Assembly: GCA_036251705.1 (NCBI GenBank)
Contig: CP133959.1
Location: forward strand, 1,116,001-1,180,000
Reading direction: 5' to 3'
Source of the DNA: Orbaceae bacterium lpD01
GTDB taxonomy: Bacteria; Pseudomonadota; Gammaproteobacteria; Enterobacterales; Orbaceae
Length of the DNA: 64,000 nucleotides
In this document: positions 8,222-18,660 of the stretch, piece after piece
How positions within the stretch are numbered: the first letter of the stretch is position 1
How the letters are laid out: each line of letters starts with the position of its first letter
Program-made: the position numbers and the translations under genes
Notes under the pieces: model-generated
The model's database searches: none
What the model saw: only the letters and a program-made list of their open reading frames with translations
What the model was told of the DNA's origin: nothing

Positions 8222-9379
8222 ATGAACAATGATAACTTAACCCCACACATCGCCCAAAATATTGTTCAACGGACTATGGCGATTATCAATTGCAACATTA
8301 ATGTGATGGATGAACATGGCCTAATTATTGGTAGCGGTGATCTGGAGAGAATAGGTGAGTTACATGAAGGCGCAATATTGGCTATTACACAACAAAGAGT
8401 CGTCTCAATTGACTCAGCAACCGCACAAACGCTACAGGGCGTTAAACCAGGGATTAACCTACCACTTAAACACAACCTCAAAATCGTTGGTGCGATTGGT
8501 CTAACTGGCGAGCCTGAGCAGATTACGCAGTTTGGTCAATTGGTGTGCATGTCAGCTGAGATGATGATGGAACAAGCTCAGCTTTTAAATCAACTATCTC
8601 AAGATAATCGTCTGAAGGAGGAGTTAATTCTTTCACTGATTCAGTCTGATGATTTATACACACATCTTGCCGAGTGGGGGCGTAAGTTACAGATTGATCT
8701 TGAGCTAGCAAGGGTGGTGGCGGTGCTGGAAGTCGACAGTGGGCAGCTCGGGATTACCACTGCGATGGCTGAGTTACAATATTTACAAAAAACCGTCGAA
8801 TCAACGCTAAAACATAGCTTAGTCGCGATTCAATCATTAAATGAAATAGTCATATTAATGCCTGCACTGAATCGTTTTAAACGTTGGGATATCGCTGAAC
8901 ACCAGCTTAAGCTAGAAAATCTAGTAAACCAAATTAAAAGTCAAAATCAACTTGATGTGCGTATTGCGCTTGGAAACTTCTTTACTCAAAAAGATAAGCA
9001 AATCGCCAAATCCTATCAAACCGCTAAAACTACCCTGCTGGTGGGTAAACAGCGTTCGCTCACTAAGCGTAATTACGCTTATCAAGCGCTAATTTTACCG
9101 GTATTACTTCATGGATTAAGCTATAACTGGCAAGCAGAAGAGTTGCTGCTACCGCTGAAAAAATTAGCCATAGCGGATCATCATGGTGGATTACAAAAAA
9201 CCTTACAAACGTGGTTTCACCATAATTTACATAACAGCCAAACAGCGCAAGCGTTATTTATCCATCGTAATACCCTAGAGTATCGGTTACATAAGATCGC
9301 TAAATTAACCGGATTAAATCTGGATAAATTCGACGATCGAATGCTACTCTATATCGCGTTACAGCTAGATAAGCACTAG
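8222..9379 (+). CDS. cdaR: CdaR, sugar diacid-responsive transcription activator
   Basis: Cytoplasmic regulator that, in E. coli, senses D-glucarate, D-galactarate or D-glycerate and activates the gar and gud genes. The 385-residue length equals E. coli CdaR. The N-terminal sugar-diacid recognition domain (about 1-135) holds NINVMDEHGLIIGSGDLERI and GINLPL, then GAIGLTGEPEQI. The C-terminal PucR-type helix-turn-helix (about 325-385) holds ALFIHRNTLEYRLHKIAKLTG. It lies directly next to garD, with its targets garD and gudP-garK just beyond. ATG at 8222 aligns with the E. coli start; no strong ribosome site precedes it, suggesting low expression. It is convergent with garD. Confidence 0.95.
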   Translation: MNNDNLTPHIAQNIVQRTMAIINCNINVMDEHGLIIGSGDLERIGELHEGAILAITQQRVVSIDSATAQTLQGVKPGINLPLKHNLKIVGAIGLTGEPEQITQFGQLVCMSAEMMMEQAQLLNQLSQDNRLKEELILSLIQSDDLYTHLAEWGRKLQIDLELARVVAVLEVDSGQLGITTAMAELQYLQKTVESTLKHSLVAIQSLNEIVILMPALNRFKRWDIAEHQLKLENLVNQIKSQNQLDVRIALGNFFTQKDKQIAKSYQTAKTTLLVGKQRSLTKRNYAYQALILPVLLHGLSYNWQAEELLLPLKKLAIADHHGGLQKTLQTWFHHNLHNSQTAQALFIHRNTLEYRLHKIAKLTGLNLDKFDDRMLLYIALQLDKH

Positions 9380-9456
9380 CGAGTTGAGCGCGTATTATTG
9401 AGTGACAATCTTAACCTGCTTTTCAGCAGTGGTATTATAGATATGCAATCGAGATC

Positions 9457-9477
9457 GCCGCCCTTTTTAACGGCGGC
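9457..9477. terminator. Hairpin between convergent cdaR and garD
   Basis: GCCGCC (9457-9462) pairs with GGCGGC (9472-9477). A second small palindrome, CTCAGA/TCTGAG, follows at 9478-9492. Neither is followed by a clear T tract, so termination is suggested mainly by position between two convergent genes. Confidence 0.4.
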
Positions 9478-9501
9478 TCAGATTATCTGAGATTAAATAG
9501 G

Positions 9502-11061
9502 TTAGGTCACCGGTGCAGGATTAAAAATAGCCAATGGATTGTGTAATCCCCAATGATCAGACCAAGGTATGTGTTGACCACTGGCCACGGCAATAATCAG
9601 ATGAAATAGTTGCCAGCCGATATCCGCAATAGATGCTTTGCCCAGCGCTATATCGCCAGCACTAATATCGATAAGATCAAACCAACGCTCGGCAATCTCA
9701 TGACGACTCGCCATTTTAATGACCGGAACCATAGCCAGACCATATGGCGTACCGCGACCTGAGGTAAAGACTTGTACTGTGATGCCGGATGCAACTTGCT
9801 GTGTGCCACAAATAAAATCACTGGCAGGCGTTGCGGCAAAGATCAGGCCTTTTTGAGTCGGGCGTTGACCTGGCGATAATACCTCAACGATCGGACTGGA
9901 TCCTGATTTAGTAATCGATCCCATGGCTTTTTCAACAATATTATTTAATCCGCCTTTTTTATTCCCTGGCGTGGTGTTAGCACTACGATCAACCTGTCCC
10001 TGCGCCAGATACTCATCATACCACTGCATTTCTCTAATGAGCGCCTCACCAACAGCACGATTAGCTGCTCTAGGTGTTAGTAGATGGATACCGTCTCTCA
10101 CCTCAGTGACTTCTGAAAACAATACCGTTGCGCCACATCTTACTAGTAAGTCAGTAGCGAAGCCGACCGCGGGATTTGACGTAATACCCGAAAAAGCATC
10201 ACTTCCTCCGCACTGCATACCAACTACTAATTCAGACACCGGCACCGTTTCCCTGCGGCGGCGGTTAAGACGTACCAGATGGCGTTCAGCGACATCTAAA
10301 ATATGCGTGACCATTGAAGCAAAACCATGATGCCGTTCATCTTGTAAACTGATGATATCATCACTTTCAAGCACAGTAATCGGGATGCTGTCGATGGTTC
10401 CTTGTAATAAATGTGCCGGCTGGAGCTTTTCACAGCCTAATCCGACCACCATCACTTCACCCCCAAAATTAGGGTTTTTGGCCAGATTATGCAGGCTTCT
10501 GATTGGCATTATTGCGGCGGGGGCATCAATGGCGACTCCACAACCATATAAGTGGGTCAGCGCGACAACCCCATCGACATTCGGATAACGTGGCAGTAGA
10601 TCACGTTCGATGATTTTAACCACATATTCAACCACGCCAGCTACGCAGTTCACACTCATCGTAATACCTAATAAGTTACGCGTGCCAACCGAGCCATCCT
10701 CATTTCGATATCCTTCAAAGGTATAACCCGTTAAGGGTGGTAAATCAGGCGGTATTTTGGTGGCAATAGCCAGATCGTCTAATTGAGGGGCAACGGGCAT
10801 ACGCGTGATTGTTTCGTCAATCCGTTCACCGCGAGCGATTGATGTTAATGCGTAACCAATAATTTCACCATAGCGAATAATGGTGCTATCTTGTGCAATA
10901 TCGGCTAAGGCTACCTTATGCCCTTGCGCAATATCATCAAGCAGGATTAAACCATCGTCAAATTGAGTGCCTCGCGCTAATCCTTTGTCATTGACGACAA
11001 TGGCTACATTATCTTGTGGATTAACCTTAATATATAGTGGTCTGGTTAAATTATCGGTCAT
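9502..11061 (-). CDS. garD: GarD, galactarate dehydratase
   Basis: Cytoplasmic enzyme converting D-galactarate (mucate) to 5-dehydro-4-deoxy-D-glucarate, feeding the same intermediate as GudD. At 519 residues it matches E. coli GarD (523). The N-terminal SAF-like domain (about 1-95) includes [17 protein letters not shown]. The catalytic UxaA-type body shows [52 protein letters not shown] and [16 protein letters not shown]; conserved cysteines are likely iron ligands. I chose ATG 11061 because AGAGGA lies 6 bases upstream and the product then aligns with E. coli; an in-frame extension to 11136 has no family support. It is divergent from gudP across a CRP site and convergent with cdaR. Confidence 0.95.
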   Translation of the reverse strand: MTDNLTRPLYIKVNPQDNVAIVVNDKGLARGTQFDDGLILLDDIAQGHKVALADIAQDSTIIRYGEIIGYALTSIARGERIDETITRMPVAPQLDDLAIATKIPPDLPPLTGYTFEGYRNEDGSVGTRNLLGITMSVNCVAGVVEYVVKIIERDLLPRYPNVDGVVALTHLYGCGVAIDAPAAIMPIRSLHNLAKNPNFGGEVMVVGLGCEKLQPAHLLQGTIDSIPITVLESDDIISLQDERHHGFASMVTHILDVAERHLVRLNRRRRETVPVSELVVGMQCGGSDAFSGITSNPAVGFATDLLVRCGATVLFSEVTEVRDGIHLLTPRAANRAVGEALIREMQWYDEYLAQGQVDRSANTTPGNKKGGLNNIVEKAMGSITKSGSSPIVEVLSPGQRPTQKGLIFAATPASDFICGTQQVASGITVQVFTSGRGTPYGLAMVPVIKMASRHEIAERWFDLIDISAGDIALGKASIADIGWQLFHLIIAVASGQHIPWSDHWGLHNPLAIFNPAPVT

Positions 11062-11182
11062 ATATTCCTCTGACTTGTGATGCATGTTTTCAACATAGTA
11101 GCGTGTCAGGAGAAATATAACATTGTCATCTTGCACAATATTGTCAGTTTTTAAATGGCTTTTTTTATCAGATTCATCATGT

Positions 11183-11202
11183 TATGTGATAGCAATCACA
11201 TA
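11183..11202. promoter_or_regulatory. CRP-binding site between garD and gudP
   Basis: TGTGA-TAGCAA-TCACA (11185-11200) is an exact match to the CRP core with a 6-base spacer, flanked by A/T. It lies in the divergent intergenic region and could serve both promoters. Sugar-acid genes in E. coli are catabolite-repressed, which fits. Confidence 0.8.
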
Positions 11203-11229
11203 AACTCAGCAAGTAAAACAAAAAGTGTG

Positions 11230-11245
11230 AAAAGGTTAACCTTTT
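11230..11245. promoter_or_regulatory. Perfect 16-bp palindrome, candidate operator upstream of gudP
   Basis: AAAAGGTTAACCTTTT reads identically on both strands and lies between the CRP site and the gudP start. Binding by CdaR is a guess; I saw no second copy upstream of cdaR. Confidence 0.4.
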
Positions 11246-11434
11246 TTAGGCATTATGCACAAATTAATCTAAATTCAGCGAATTTTTTTCAGTTTATCCT
11301 CCAATGATCTTTCTCTTTTTCAGCGCCATACTGATGCCCAATCATATAAAACGTTTCTGAGCAAAAATTAAAAATAGTGCATTGTTTTATATCACGTTAA
11401 TGCTAAATAAATTTTGACTTTTTAGAGGTTTGAT

Positions 11435-12772
11435 ATGGATACAAGTACAATCGTTCTGACCCGCAAGAGAACCAATTTTCGCTGGGCTATCGTGGTATTT
11501 CTGTTTATTGTGACCGCAATTAACTATGGCGATCGCGCAACTTTAGGTATTGCCGGTAAAAGTATGCAAACCGCCCTCGGTTTTGATGCTGCCGCGATGG
11601 GGTGGGTCATGTCCTCTTTTGGCATTGCTTATGTCATTGGCCAGTTACCCGGCGGCTGGTTACTCGATCGCTTCGGATCGAAGCGCGTCTATTTCTGTAG
11701 TATCTTTTTCTGGTCGATCTTCACCTTACTGCAAGGTAGTGTCTACTTTTTTACCGGTGCCTGGGCCATCATTATGCTCTTCACCTTTCGCTTTCTAATG
11801 GGCTTTGCCGAGGCGCCATCTTTCCCTGGCAATAGTCGTATTACCGCCGCTTGGTTTCCGGCTAAAGAGAGAGCGACCGCAGTGGCGATTTTCAATTCTG
11901 CACAATACTTTGCGACGGTTATTTTTGCTCCAATCATGGGCTGGCTGACCTTTGAGTTCGGTTGGCAAGCGGTTTTCTGGTTTATGGGATTGATTGGCAT
12001 ATTGATCAGTTTTGTGGTGTTGTTGATGATTCGCAATCCGAAGGATCATCCCTTAGCTAACAGCGCAGAGGTTGAGTATATTGCCCAAGGGGGCGGGTTG
12101 GTTGATATGGACCAACAGGCTTGTGCTGACGATGAAAAAGCGCAAGGACCTAAACTGAATTATCTTGCTCAGTTATTAAAAAATCGCATGTTGCTGGGCG
12201 TCTATTTGGGTCAATACTGTATTAATGTGCTGACCTTCTTCTTTATCACTTGGTTTCCTATCTATTTAGCCACTGAACGCGGTTTAAATATTAAAGAGGT
12301 AGGTTTTGCCGCGGCTATTCCGGCCATTTGTGGTTTTGTGGGTGGCTTATCTGGCGGGGTATGCTCCGATTTCTTGATGCGTAAAACCCACTCCCTTTCG
12401 ATTGCTAGAAAGACACCGATCGTCATGGGGATGCTGTTTTCGATGACGATGATTTTTTGCAACTATGTTGATTCGGTTGTCTGGGTGATTGCCTTTATGT
12501 CAATGGCCTTTTTTGGTAAAGGATTTGGCGCATTGGGTTGGGCTGTAATGGCCGATACCGCGCCTAAAGAGATCTGCGGTCTGGCGGGTGGCTTATTCAA
12601 TATGTGTGGTAATGCGTCGAGTATTATTTCACCGATTATTATTGGTTACATTGTGGCGATAAGTGGACGCTTTGAATGGGCGCTGGTGTTTGTTGCTGCG
12701 CACGCTCTGCTGGCCGCGTTTAGCTTCTTGTTTATCGTTGGACCAATTAAGCGCATGGAATTAAAAAAGTAG
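11435..12772 (+). CDS. gudP: GudP, MFS D-glucarate/galactarate transporter
   Basis: Inner-membrane proton symporter of the anion:cation symporter branch of the major facilitator superfamily, importing glucarate and/or galactarate. Length (445) fits GudP/GarP (444-450). About 12 membrane segments are seen. Family motifs: [15 protein letters not shown] after TM1 (about 29-43), [11 protein letters not shown] in the TM2-3 loop (about 75-85) and [16 protein letters not shown] in TM4. AGAGG lies 7 bases before the ATG. It heads a six-gene transcript (gudP-gudX-gudD-garL-garR-garK). GudP and GarP are close paralogues; I use gudP because of its gudX-gudD neighbours. No second diacid transporter is present in the window, so it may carry both substrates. 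Confidence 0.9.
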   Translation: MDTSTIVLTRKRTNFRWAIVVFLFIVTAINYGDRATLGIAGKSMQTALGFDAAAMGWVMSSFGIAYVIGQLPGGWLLDRFGSKRVYFCSIFFWSIFTLLQGSVYFFTGAWAIIMLFTFRFLMGFAEAPSFPGNSRITAAWFPAKERATAVAIFNSAQYFATVIFAPIMGWLTFEFGWQAVFWFMGLIGILISFVVLLMIRNPKDHPLANSAEVEYIAQGGGLVDMDQQACADDEKAQGPKLNYLAQLLKNRMLLGVYLGQYCINVLTFFFITWFPIYLATERGLNIKEVGFAAAIPAICGFVGGLSGGVCSDFLMRKTHSLSIARKTPIVMGMLFSMTMIFCNYVDSVVWVIAFMSMAFFGKGFGALGWAVMADTAPKEICGLAGGLFNMCGNASSIISPIIIGYIVAISGRFEWALVFVAAHALLAAFSFLFIVGPIKRMELKK

Positions 12773-12830
12773 TCATTTGAATTCAGTCATTTCAATACAG
12801 TCATTTAATACAATGAGTCGAGGTCAATCT

Positions 12831-14168
12831 ATGCATTCACAATCTGTACCTATCATCCAGTCGATGCAGGTTATTCCTGTGGCTGGCTGGGATAGTATGC
12901 TGCTCAATATCGGCGGGGCACATAGCCCGTTTTTTACCCGAAATATTGTGATTTTAAAGGATAGCGCTGGCCATACTGGTGTGGGTGAAGCACCTGGCGG
13001 AACCACGATTGAGCAGGCTTTATTGCAAGCTACTGCACATGTTGAAGGGCAGCCTATTTCGCTATTAAACAAAATAGTGAACCAGATGCATCAGGGCTAT
13101 GTGAATACTGATTATGATAGTTTTGCGCAGGGCGCCTGGACCTTTGAGTTACGGGTTAATGCGGTTGCAGCGCTTGAAGCGGCTTTACTGGATTTAATGG
13201 GACAGTATTTGGGGGTACCGGTCGCAGAGCTATTAGGGGCAGGTCAACAGCGCGACCGTGTGCCGGTTTTAGGTTATCTGTTTTATATTGGTGATGCGCA
13301 AAAAACCGATCTGCCTTATGACACCCCGCTGACTAATCAGCATCACTGGTATAATTTGCGCCGCCGCGCTGCAATGACTCCCGAGGCGATAGTCGATTTA
13401 GCGCAGGCTGCGCAAGATCGCTATGGATTTAAGGACTTTAAATTAAAAGGCGGTGTCTTTGCGGGCGAAACAGAGATTGATACCGTCAAGGCGCTGAAAA
13501 AATACTTTGCCGATGCTCGCATCACTGTCGATCCCAATGGGGGTTGGTCACTGCAGCAGGCTATCGAACTCTGCCACGGATTAAACGATATATTAACCTA
13601 TGCCGAAGATCCTTGTGGCGCCGAACAGGGCTACTCTAGTCGTGAAGTGATGGTCGAATTTCGGCGTGCTACCGGTATTCCTACCGCGACCAATATGGTG
13701 GCGACCAACTGGCGCGAGCTCGGCCATGCCATGCAATTACAATCCGTCGATATCCCGCTGGCTGATCCTCATTTCTGGACACTTACCGGCGCCAGTCGAG
13801 TGGCGCAGCTCTGTCATGAATGGGGACTCACTTGGGGATGTCATTCAAATAATCATTTTGATATCTCGCTGGCCATGTTTACCCAGGTCGGCGCTAGTGC
13901 ACCCGGTCAGATTACGGCATTAGATACTCACTGGATATGGCAGGAGGGACAAGCCCGTTTAACAAAAGATCCGCTGCAAATCGTCGATGGTCATATTCAG
14001 CTCAATGGTAAGCCTGGACTGGGTATCGATATCGATATGGCTGAGATTGAAAAAGCCCATGCACTTTATCAAAAGCTACCCTCTGGCGCCCGTAATGATG
14101 GCGTGGCGATGCAGTCTATCATCCCCGGTTGGACCTTTGATCGCAAACGTCCTTGTCTGGTCAGATAA
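12831..14168 (+). CDS. gudX: GudX, glucarate dehydratase-related protein
   Basis: Enolase-superfamily protein of 445 residues, the length of E. coli GudX. Start 12831 gives [19 protein letters not shown], colinear with E. coli GudX, with GAGG 8 bases upstream; in-frame TTG 12777 and ATG 12810 have no family support. The catalytic set of glucarate dehydratase is present: K204 and K206 in DFKLKGG, metal ligands D234, E259 and N288, and the Asp312/His338 dyad. It retains the PGG motif after GE near residue 53 and [11 protein letters not shown]. coli GudX is reported as a weakly active relative whose physiological substrate is unclear, so it may act on glucarate or idarate or modulate GudD. It is a tandem paralogue of the next gene. 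Confidence 0.9.
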   Translation: MHSQSVPIIQSMQVIPVAGWDSMLLNIGGAHSPFFTRNIVILKDSAGHTGVGEAPGGTTIEQALLQATAHVEGQPISLLNKIVNQMHQGYVNTDYDSFAQGAWTFELRVNAVAALEAALLDLMGQYLGVPVAELLGAGQQRDRVPVLGYLFYIGDAQKTDLPYDTPLTNQHHWYNLRRRAAMTPEAIVDLAQAAQDRYGFKDFKLKGGVFAGETEIDTVKALKKYFADARITVDPNGGWSLQQAIELCHGLNDILTYAEDPCGAEQGYSSREVMVEFRRATGIPTATNMVATNWRELGHAMQLQSVDIPLADPHFWTLTGASRVAQLCHEWGLTWGCHSNNHFDISLAMFTQVGASAPGQITALDTHWIWQEGQARLTKDPLQIVDGHIQLNGKPGLGIDIDMAEIEKAHALYQKLPSGARNDGVAMQSIIPGWTFDRKRPCLVR

Positions 14169-14201
14169 CCAATATGTTATTTATTTAATGAGGAAAATAA
14201 G

Positions 14202-15536
14202 ATGCTTTCATCTACGCCGATCATTACTGCTATGCAGGTCATTCCTGTAGCAGGGTTTGATAGTATGTTGCTCAATTTGAGTGGAGCTCACTCACCCTAC
14301 TTCACCCGTAATATTGTGATTTTAAAAGATAGTGCCGGTCATACCGGCTTGGGTGAGGTGCCTTGTGTGGGCTGTGTGACGCAAACGCTGGTGGAGGCGA
14401 TACCGCTAGTAGTGGGCAAGTCGATTGCGCAGTATCATCATGTGATGAATACCGTGCGCCAAACCTTTGCCGCTCGTGATGTGGGCGGACGGGGAAATCA
14501 GACTTTCGATCAACGTTCGACTATTCATGTGGTGACGGCGATTGAAACGGCGATGCTCGATCTGTTAGGTCAGTACTTAAATGTGCCGGTTGCTGCGCTG
14601 CTAGGAGATGGTCAGCAACGTGATGAGGTTGAGATGCTGGGTTATCTGTTTTTTGTTGGTGATCGCAGCCAAACCGATCTGCCTTATCAAAGCCAACCCG
14701 ATGAACAGTGTGAGTGGTATCGTATTCGTCATAATCAGGCTTTAACGCCACAGGCGATTGCCGATTTTGCACAGGCGACTTATGAAAAATATGGTTTTCG
14801 TGATTTCAAGTTAAAAGGCGGTGTGCTGTCGGCTGCTGATGAGGCTGAAGCGGTGATAGCGATTAAACGCGCTTTTCCTGATGCCCGGGTAACCCTTGAT
14901 CCGAATGGCGGCTGGATGCTCGATGAAGCGATTGGGATTGGTCAATACCTGAAAGGCACGCTGGCCTATGCTGAAGATCCCTGCGGCGCTGAACAGGGCT
15001 ATTCCGGCCGTGAAATTATGGCGGAGTTTCGCCGTGCGACCGGCCTGCCAACGGCCACCAATATGATTGCGACGGATTGGCGTGAGATGGGCCACACCTT
15101 GCAATTACAATCAGTTGATATCCCGCTGGCCGATCCGCATTTCTGGACCCTGCAGGGCTCGGTGCGGGTGGCACAAATGTGTCATGAATGGGGCTTAACC
15201 TGGGGCTCTCACTCCAATAATCACTTCGATATCTCACTGGCCATGTTTACCCATGTGGGGGCCGCGGCACCGGGAACCCCCACAGCACTTGATACCCACT
15301 GGATCTGGCAGGAGGGCAATCAACGTTTAACCAAGTCGCCGCTGCAGATCGTCAATGGCAAAATTAAAGTACCGGCGAAACCCGGCTTAGGGATTGATAT
15401 CGATATGGATCAAGTGATGAAAGCCCACGAATTATTTAAACAACAAGGATTAGGAACGCGTAATGACGCGATGGCGATGCAATATCTGATTCCTGACTGG
15501 CGCTTTGATAGCAAACGGCCGTGTCTGGTACGTTAG
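14202..15536 (+). CDS. gudD: GudD, D-glucarate dehydratase
   Basis: Cytoplasmic Mg2+-dependent enolase-superfamily enzyme that dehydrates D-glucarate (and L-idarate) to 5-dehydro-4-deoxy-D-glucarate. It has 444 residues (E. coli 446). Catalytic positions are two lower than E. coli numbering: K203/K205 (KLKGG), D233 (DPNGG), E258 (AEDPCGAEQ), N287, D311 and H337 ([10 protein letters not shown]). GudD-specific features include [18 protein letters not shown] and the [19 protein letters not shown] segment. AGGA precedes the ATG. One oddity: the segment after GE (residues 51-60) reads VPCVGCVTQ where E. coli GudD has a PGG-type loop. All catalytic residues are intact, so activity is expected. Confidence 0.95.
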   Translation: MLSSTPIITAMQVIPVAGFDSMLLNLSGAHSPYFTRNIVILKDSAGHTGLGEVPCVGCVTQTLVEAIPLVVGKSIAQYHHVMNTVRQTFAARDVGGRGNQTFDQRSTIHVVTAIETAMLDLLGQYLNVPVAALLGDGQQRDEVEMLGYLFFVGDRSQTDLPYQSQPDEQCEWYRIRHNQALTPQAIADFAQATYEKYGFRDFKLKGGVLSAADEAEAVIAIKRAFPDARVTLDPNGGWMLDEAIGIGQYLKGTLAYAEDPCGAEQGYSGREIMAEFRRATGLPTATNMIATDWREMGHTLQLQSVDIPLADPHFWTLQGSVRVAQMCHEWGLTWGSHSNNHFDISLAMFTHVGAAAPGTPTALDTHWIWQEGNQRLTKSPLQIVNGKIKVPAKPGLGIDIDMDQVMKAHELFKQQGLGTRNDAMAMQYLIPDWRFDSKRPCLVR

Positions 15537-15611
15537 GGATTAATTATATTGAGTTGAGCACGCTGCCGATCAGCTTCGCGAGAGGGGCAAGTGGTGTAAA
15601 GGAGAACAGAA

Positions 15612-16385
15612 ATGAACACGTTGCGTTGTCATAATCAGTTAAAAGACGATCTATTAGCAGGAAAAACACGGATTGGTTGTTGGGGGGCGCTGGGAAGTCT
15701 GATTACTACGGAAATCCTCGGATATGCCGGATTCGATTGGATACTGCTCGATAGTGAGCATGCGCCCAATGACGTTTTATCGCTTATACCGCAATTGATG
15801 GCGTTAAAAGAGAGTTCAGCGGCGGCCATCGTCAGACCGGCTTGTAATGATCCGGTGCTCATTAAACGTTTACTGGATATCGGTTTTTATAATTTTTTAA
15901 TTCCCTTTATTGAGACCGAAGCCCAAGCCAGACAAGCAGTTGCCGCCACTCGCTATCCACCCGAAGGCATCAGGGGCGTTTCGGTTGCACATCGCAGTAA
16001 TCAGTTTGGCAGAATCAAAGACTATTTCGACAATATCAATCGCTGCATTAGCGTGATGGTGCAAATTGAGTCTCAACTGGCGCTGGATAATTTATCAGCG
16101 ATTGCAGCGGTTGACGGCGTCGATCTGCTGTTTATTGGACCGAGTGATTTATCTGCCTCGTTAGGCCATTTTGGTGATCCTAATCATCCTGATGTGCAAA
16201 AGGCAATTCAATTTGTATTTGATGTAGCAAAAAAACTGCATAAACCCTGTGGTATTCTGGCGCCAGTTGAAGCAGATGCCAGACGGTATATGGCGATGGG
16301 GGCGAGTTTTGTTGGTGTTGGCAGTGATGTAGGAATATTACGTGCCCATTCTCAGGCACTGGCTGACAAATATTTGAAATCATAA
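15612..16385 (+). CDS. garL: GarL, 5-keto-4-deoxy-D-glucarate aldolase
   Basis: HpcH/HpaI-type class II aldolase that splits 5-dehydro-4-deoxy-D-glucarate into pyruvate and tartronate semialdehyde. The 257-residue length matches E. coli GarL (256). Active-site residues fall at the known positions: His50 in DSEHAPND, the metal ligands Glu153 (QIESQ) and Asp179 (GPSDLSAS), and the glycine-rich EGIRGVS loop. A strong AGGAG ribosome site precedes the ATG; 75 bases separate it from gudD without a visible terminator, so it is likely cotranscribed. Its product goes to GarR next door. Confidence 0.95.
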   Translation: MNTLRCHNQLKDDLLAGKTRIGCWGALGSLITTEILGYAGFDWILLDSEHAPNDVLSLIPQLMALKESSAAAIVRPACNDPVLIKRLLDIGFYNFLIPFIETEAQARQAVAATRYPPEGIRGVSVAHRSNQFGRIKDYFDNINRCISVMVQIESQLALDNLSAIAAVDGVDLLFIGPSDLSASLGHFGDPNHPDVQKAIQFVFDVAKKLHKPCGILAPVEADARRYMAMGASFVGVGSDVGILRAHSQALADKYLKS

Positions 16386-16402
16386 AACAGAGGAGTGAAA
16401 TA

Positions 16403-17284
16403 ATGAAAATTGGATTTATTGGCTTAGGAATTATGGGCAAACCGATGAGTCGTAACCTGCTCAAAGCCGGTTACGCATTAGTGGTATATGACAGAAATCA
16501 TGCCGCCGTTGATGAGATAGTCGCAGCCGGTGCTCAAGCCGCGCATAATATTAAAACGATTGCCCAATCTTGTCAGGTCATTATTACGATGTTACCGAAT
16601 TCGCCGCATGTGAAAGAGGTTGTTTTAGGTGAAGGGGGCATTTTAGCCTTTGCGCCGTCAGGTACGGTGATTATTGATATGAGTTCGATTGCGCCACTCG
16701 CCAGCCGAGAAATCCATGCAGCAGTGATTAAAAAGGGCTTATCGATGCTTGATGCACCGGTGAGCGGTGGCGAACCGAAGGCGATTGATGGCACGTTATC
16801 AGTGATGGTTGGCGGTGATAAGGCCGTATTTGATAAGTATGCTGGAATCATGAAAGCCATGGCCGGCTCGGTCGTTTATACTGGCGAGATTGGTGCCGGC
16901 AATGTCACTAAACTCGCCAATCAGGTGATTGTTGCCTTAAATATTGCTGCGATGTCAGAAGCACTGATTTTGGCCACTAAAGCCGGCGTGGATCCTGAGC
17001 TGGTCTATCAAGCCATCCGCGGTGGACTTGCCGGTAGTACGGTACTCGATGCCAAAGCCCCGATGGTGCTTAAGCGTAATTTTAAACCGGGATTTAGAAT
17101 CGACTTACATATTAAAGATCTGCAAAACGCGCTCGATACCTCGCATGGCGTCGGTACCTCATTGCCTTTAACCGCGGCGGTCATGGAGATGATGCAAGCG
17201 CTGCGTACTGAGGGTTTAGGACAGGCGGATCATAGTGCCTTAGCTTGTTATTATGAAAAATTAGCCAACATTGAAATTCAGTAA
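16403..17284 (+). CDS. garR: GarR, tartronate semialdehyde reductase
   Basis: NAD(P)H-dependent 2-hydroxy-3-oxopropionate reductase making D-glycerate from tartronate semialdehyde. The 293 residues begin with the Rossmann motif GFIGLGIMGKPMSRNLLKAG, contain the substrate signature DAPVSGGEPKA (about 117-127) and the catalytic lysine K170 in GAGNVTKLANQ. It belongs to the beta-hydroxyacid dehydrogenase family. The gene starts 17 bases after garL with an AGAGGAG ribosome site, a clear operon arrangement. Identity with E. coli GarR is visibly high throughout. Confidence 0.95.
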   Translation: MKIGFIGLGIMGKPMSRNLLKAGYALVVYDRNHAAVDEIVAAGAQAAHNIKTIAQSCQVIITMLPNSPHVKEVVLGEGGILAFAPSGTVIIDMSSIAPLASREIHAAVIKKGLSMLDAPVSGGEPKAIDGTLSVMVGGDKAVFDKYAGIMKAMAGSVVYTGEIGAGNVTKLANQVIVALNIAAMSEALILATKAGVDPELVYQAIRGGLAGSTVLDAKAPMVLKRNFKPGFRIDLHIKDLQNALDTSHGVGTSLPLTAAVMEMMQALRTEGLGQADHSALACYYEKLANIEIQ

Positions 17285-17467
17285 CTAGACATACAGTCGC
17301 ATGACAATCATATTGAGCATAATACTGCAATTATCGCAGAGTAGTGTTAAAGTCTTGGGGGCAAGCATAGTCAGGAAACCGGTCATATCTCGTAAATGGA
17401 TAAATTATCATGATTATCGATTAGCGGTATATGCTCAGTATGGAATAATCGTTGATTAAGGAAAGAT

Positions 17468-18643
17468 ATGAAAATTATCATTGCGCCCGACTCATTTAAA
17501 GAGAGCTTATCAGCCCTGGATATTGCGAATACGATCAAAGCCGGTTTTTGTGAGATATTCCCCGAGGCCGACTATATCATCAGACCGATTGCCGATGGGG
17601 GTGAAGGCACGGTTGAAGCGATGGTGCACGCTTTAAAAGGGGAGATTATCACAACCACCATTACCGATCCTTTAGGTGAAAAAGGGACAGCTTTTTATGG
17701 TCTCTCGGGGGATAAGCGGTGCGCAATTATTGAGATGGCCGCCGCTAGCGGACTAGAGCGGGTACCGACTGAAAAACGCGATGCCAAAACCACCACCTCC
17801 TACGGCACCGGTGAATTAATTCTTGATGCGTTGGACAAAGGCGCGCGCCAATTTATTATCGGTATCGGCGGCAGTGCCACCAATGATGGCGGCGCAGGCA
17901 TGTTGCAAGCGCTGGGTGTCAAACTGCTCGATGATGCCGGTCAACAAATCGGTTATGGTGGCAAAAATTTGCGTCAACTGGTACGTATTGATATGCAGGC
18001 GATAGATCCACGTCTTGCTGACTGTCAGTTTGAGGTGGCTTGTGACGTCACCAATCCATTGACGGGTCAACAAGGCGCCTCTGCAGTCTTTGGCCCGCAG
18101 AAAGGCGCTTCTTGCGAGGACATTGCGTTATTAGATAAAGCACTCAAACATTTCGCCAAGATCATCAAACGAGATTTAGGTCGAGATGTTGAACATATTC
18201 CCGGTACCGGTGCGGCGGGTGGTATGGGCGCCGGTCTGCTGGCTTTTTTAAATGCACAGCTCAAACCCGGTATTGAGATTATCACCGAGCAGCTTCAGTT
18301 AGCACCGTTGATTCAACAAGCCGATTTAGTCATTACCGGGGAAGGTCGTTTAGATCATCAAAGTCTCAATGGTAAAGTACCTATTGGCGTCGCGACGCTG
18401 GCAAAAAAGTATCACAAACCGGTTATTGCGATTGTTGGTAGTTTTGGCGAGAAAGCGGAGAGCGTCTATCCGTATGGGATCAGTGCCATGTTTAGCATTC
18501 TTTCACGCATATCGACGCTAGAGTCAGCATTACAACCTCAAACGACCAAAGATAATCTCTTTTTAAGTGCTAGAAACATTGCCGCCACTTTAAAAATGGG
18601 CTATCAGTTAGGTCAACATGAGTATTATCAAAAAGTAAGATGA
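17468..18643 (+). CDS. garK: GarK, glycerate 2-kinase
   Basis: GlxK/GarK-type kinase (type 1 glycerate kinase) that phosphorylates D-glycerate to 2-phosphoglycerate with ATP, delivering the carbon to lower glycolysis. It has 391 residues (E. coli 381). Motifs: IIAPDSFKESLSALDIANTI at the N-terminus, RPIADGGEGTVEAM, FIIGIGGSATNDGGAGMLQALG (about 135-156) and the C-terminal ITGEGRLDHQSLNGKVPIGVA. AAGGA precedes the ATG. A 183-bp gap after garR contains no obvious terminator. It ends 17 bases before the convergent nsrR stop, without a clear terminator between them. Confidence 0.95.
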   Translation: MKIIIAPDSFKESLSALDIANTIKAGFCEIFPEADYIIRPIADGGEGTVEAMVHALKGEIITTTITDPLGEKGTAFYGLSGDKRCAIIEMAAASGLERVPTEKRDAKTTTSYGTGELILDALDKGARQFIIGIGGSATNDGGAGMLQALGVKLLDDAGQQIGYGGKNLRQLVRIDMQAIDPRLADCQFEVACDVTNPLTGQQGASAVFGPQKGASCEDIALLDKALKHFAKIIKRDLGRDVEHIPGTGAAGGMGAGLLAFLNAQLKPGIEIITEQLQLAPLIQQADLVITGEGRLDHQSLNGKVPIGVATLAKKYHKPVIAIVGSFGEKAESVYPYGISAMFSILSRISTLESALQPQTTKDNLFLSARNIAATLKMGYQLGQHEYYQKVR

Positions 18644-18660
18644 TAATCCCTAGGTAACGG

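Noticed and set aside
9923-10588. Long plus-strand frames antisense to garD
   Set aside because: They are shadows of a highly conserved coding sequence, with no ribosome sites and biased composition.
12777-12830. Longer N-terminus of GudX from TTG 12777
   Set aside because: Alignment with E. coli GudX and the GAGG site both support ATG 12831.
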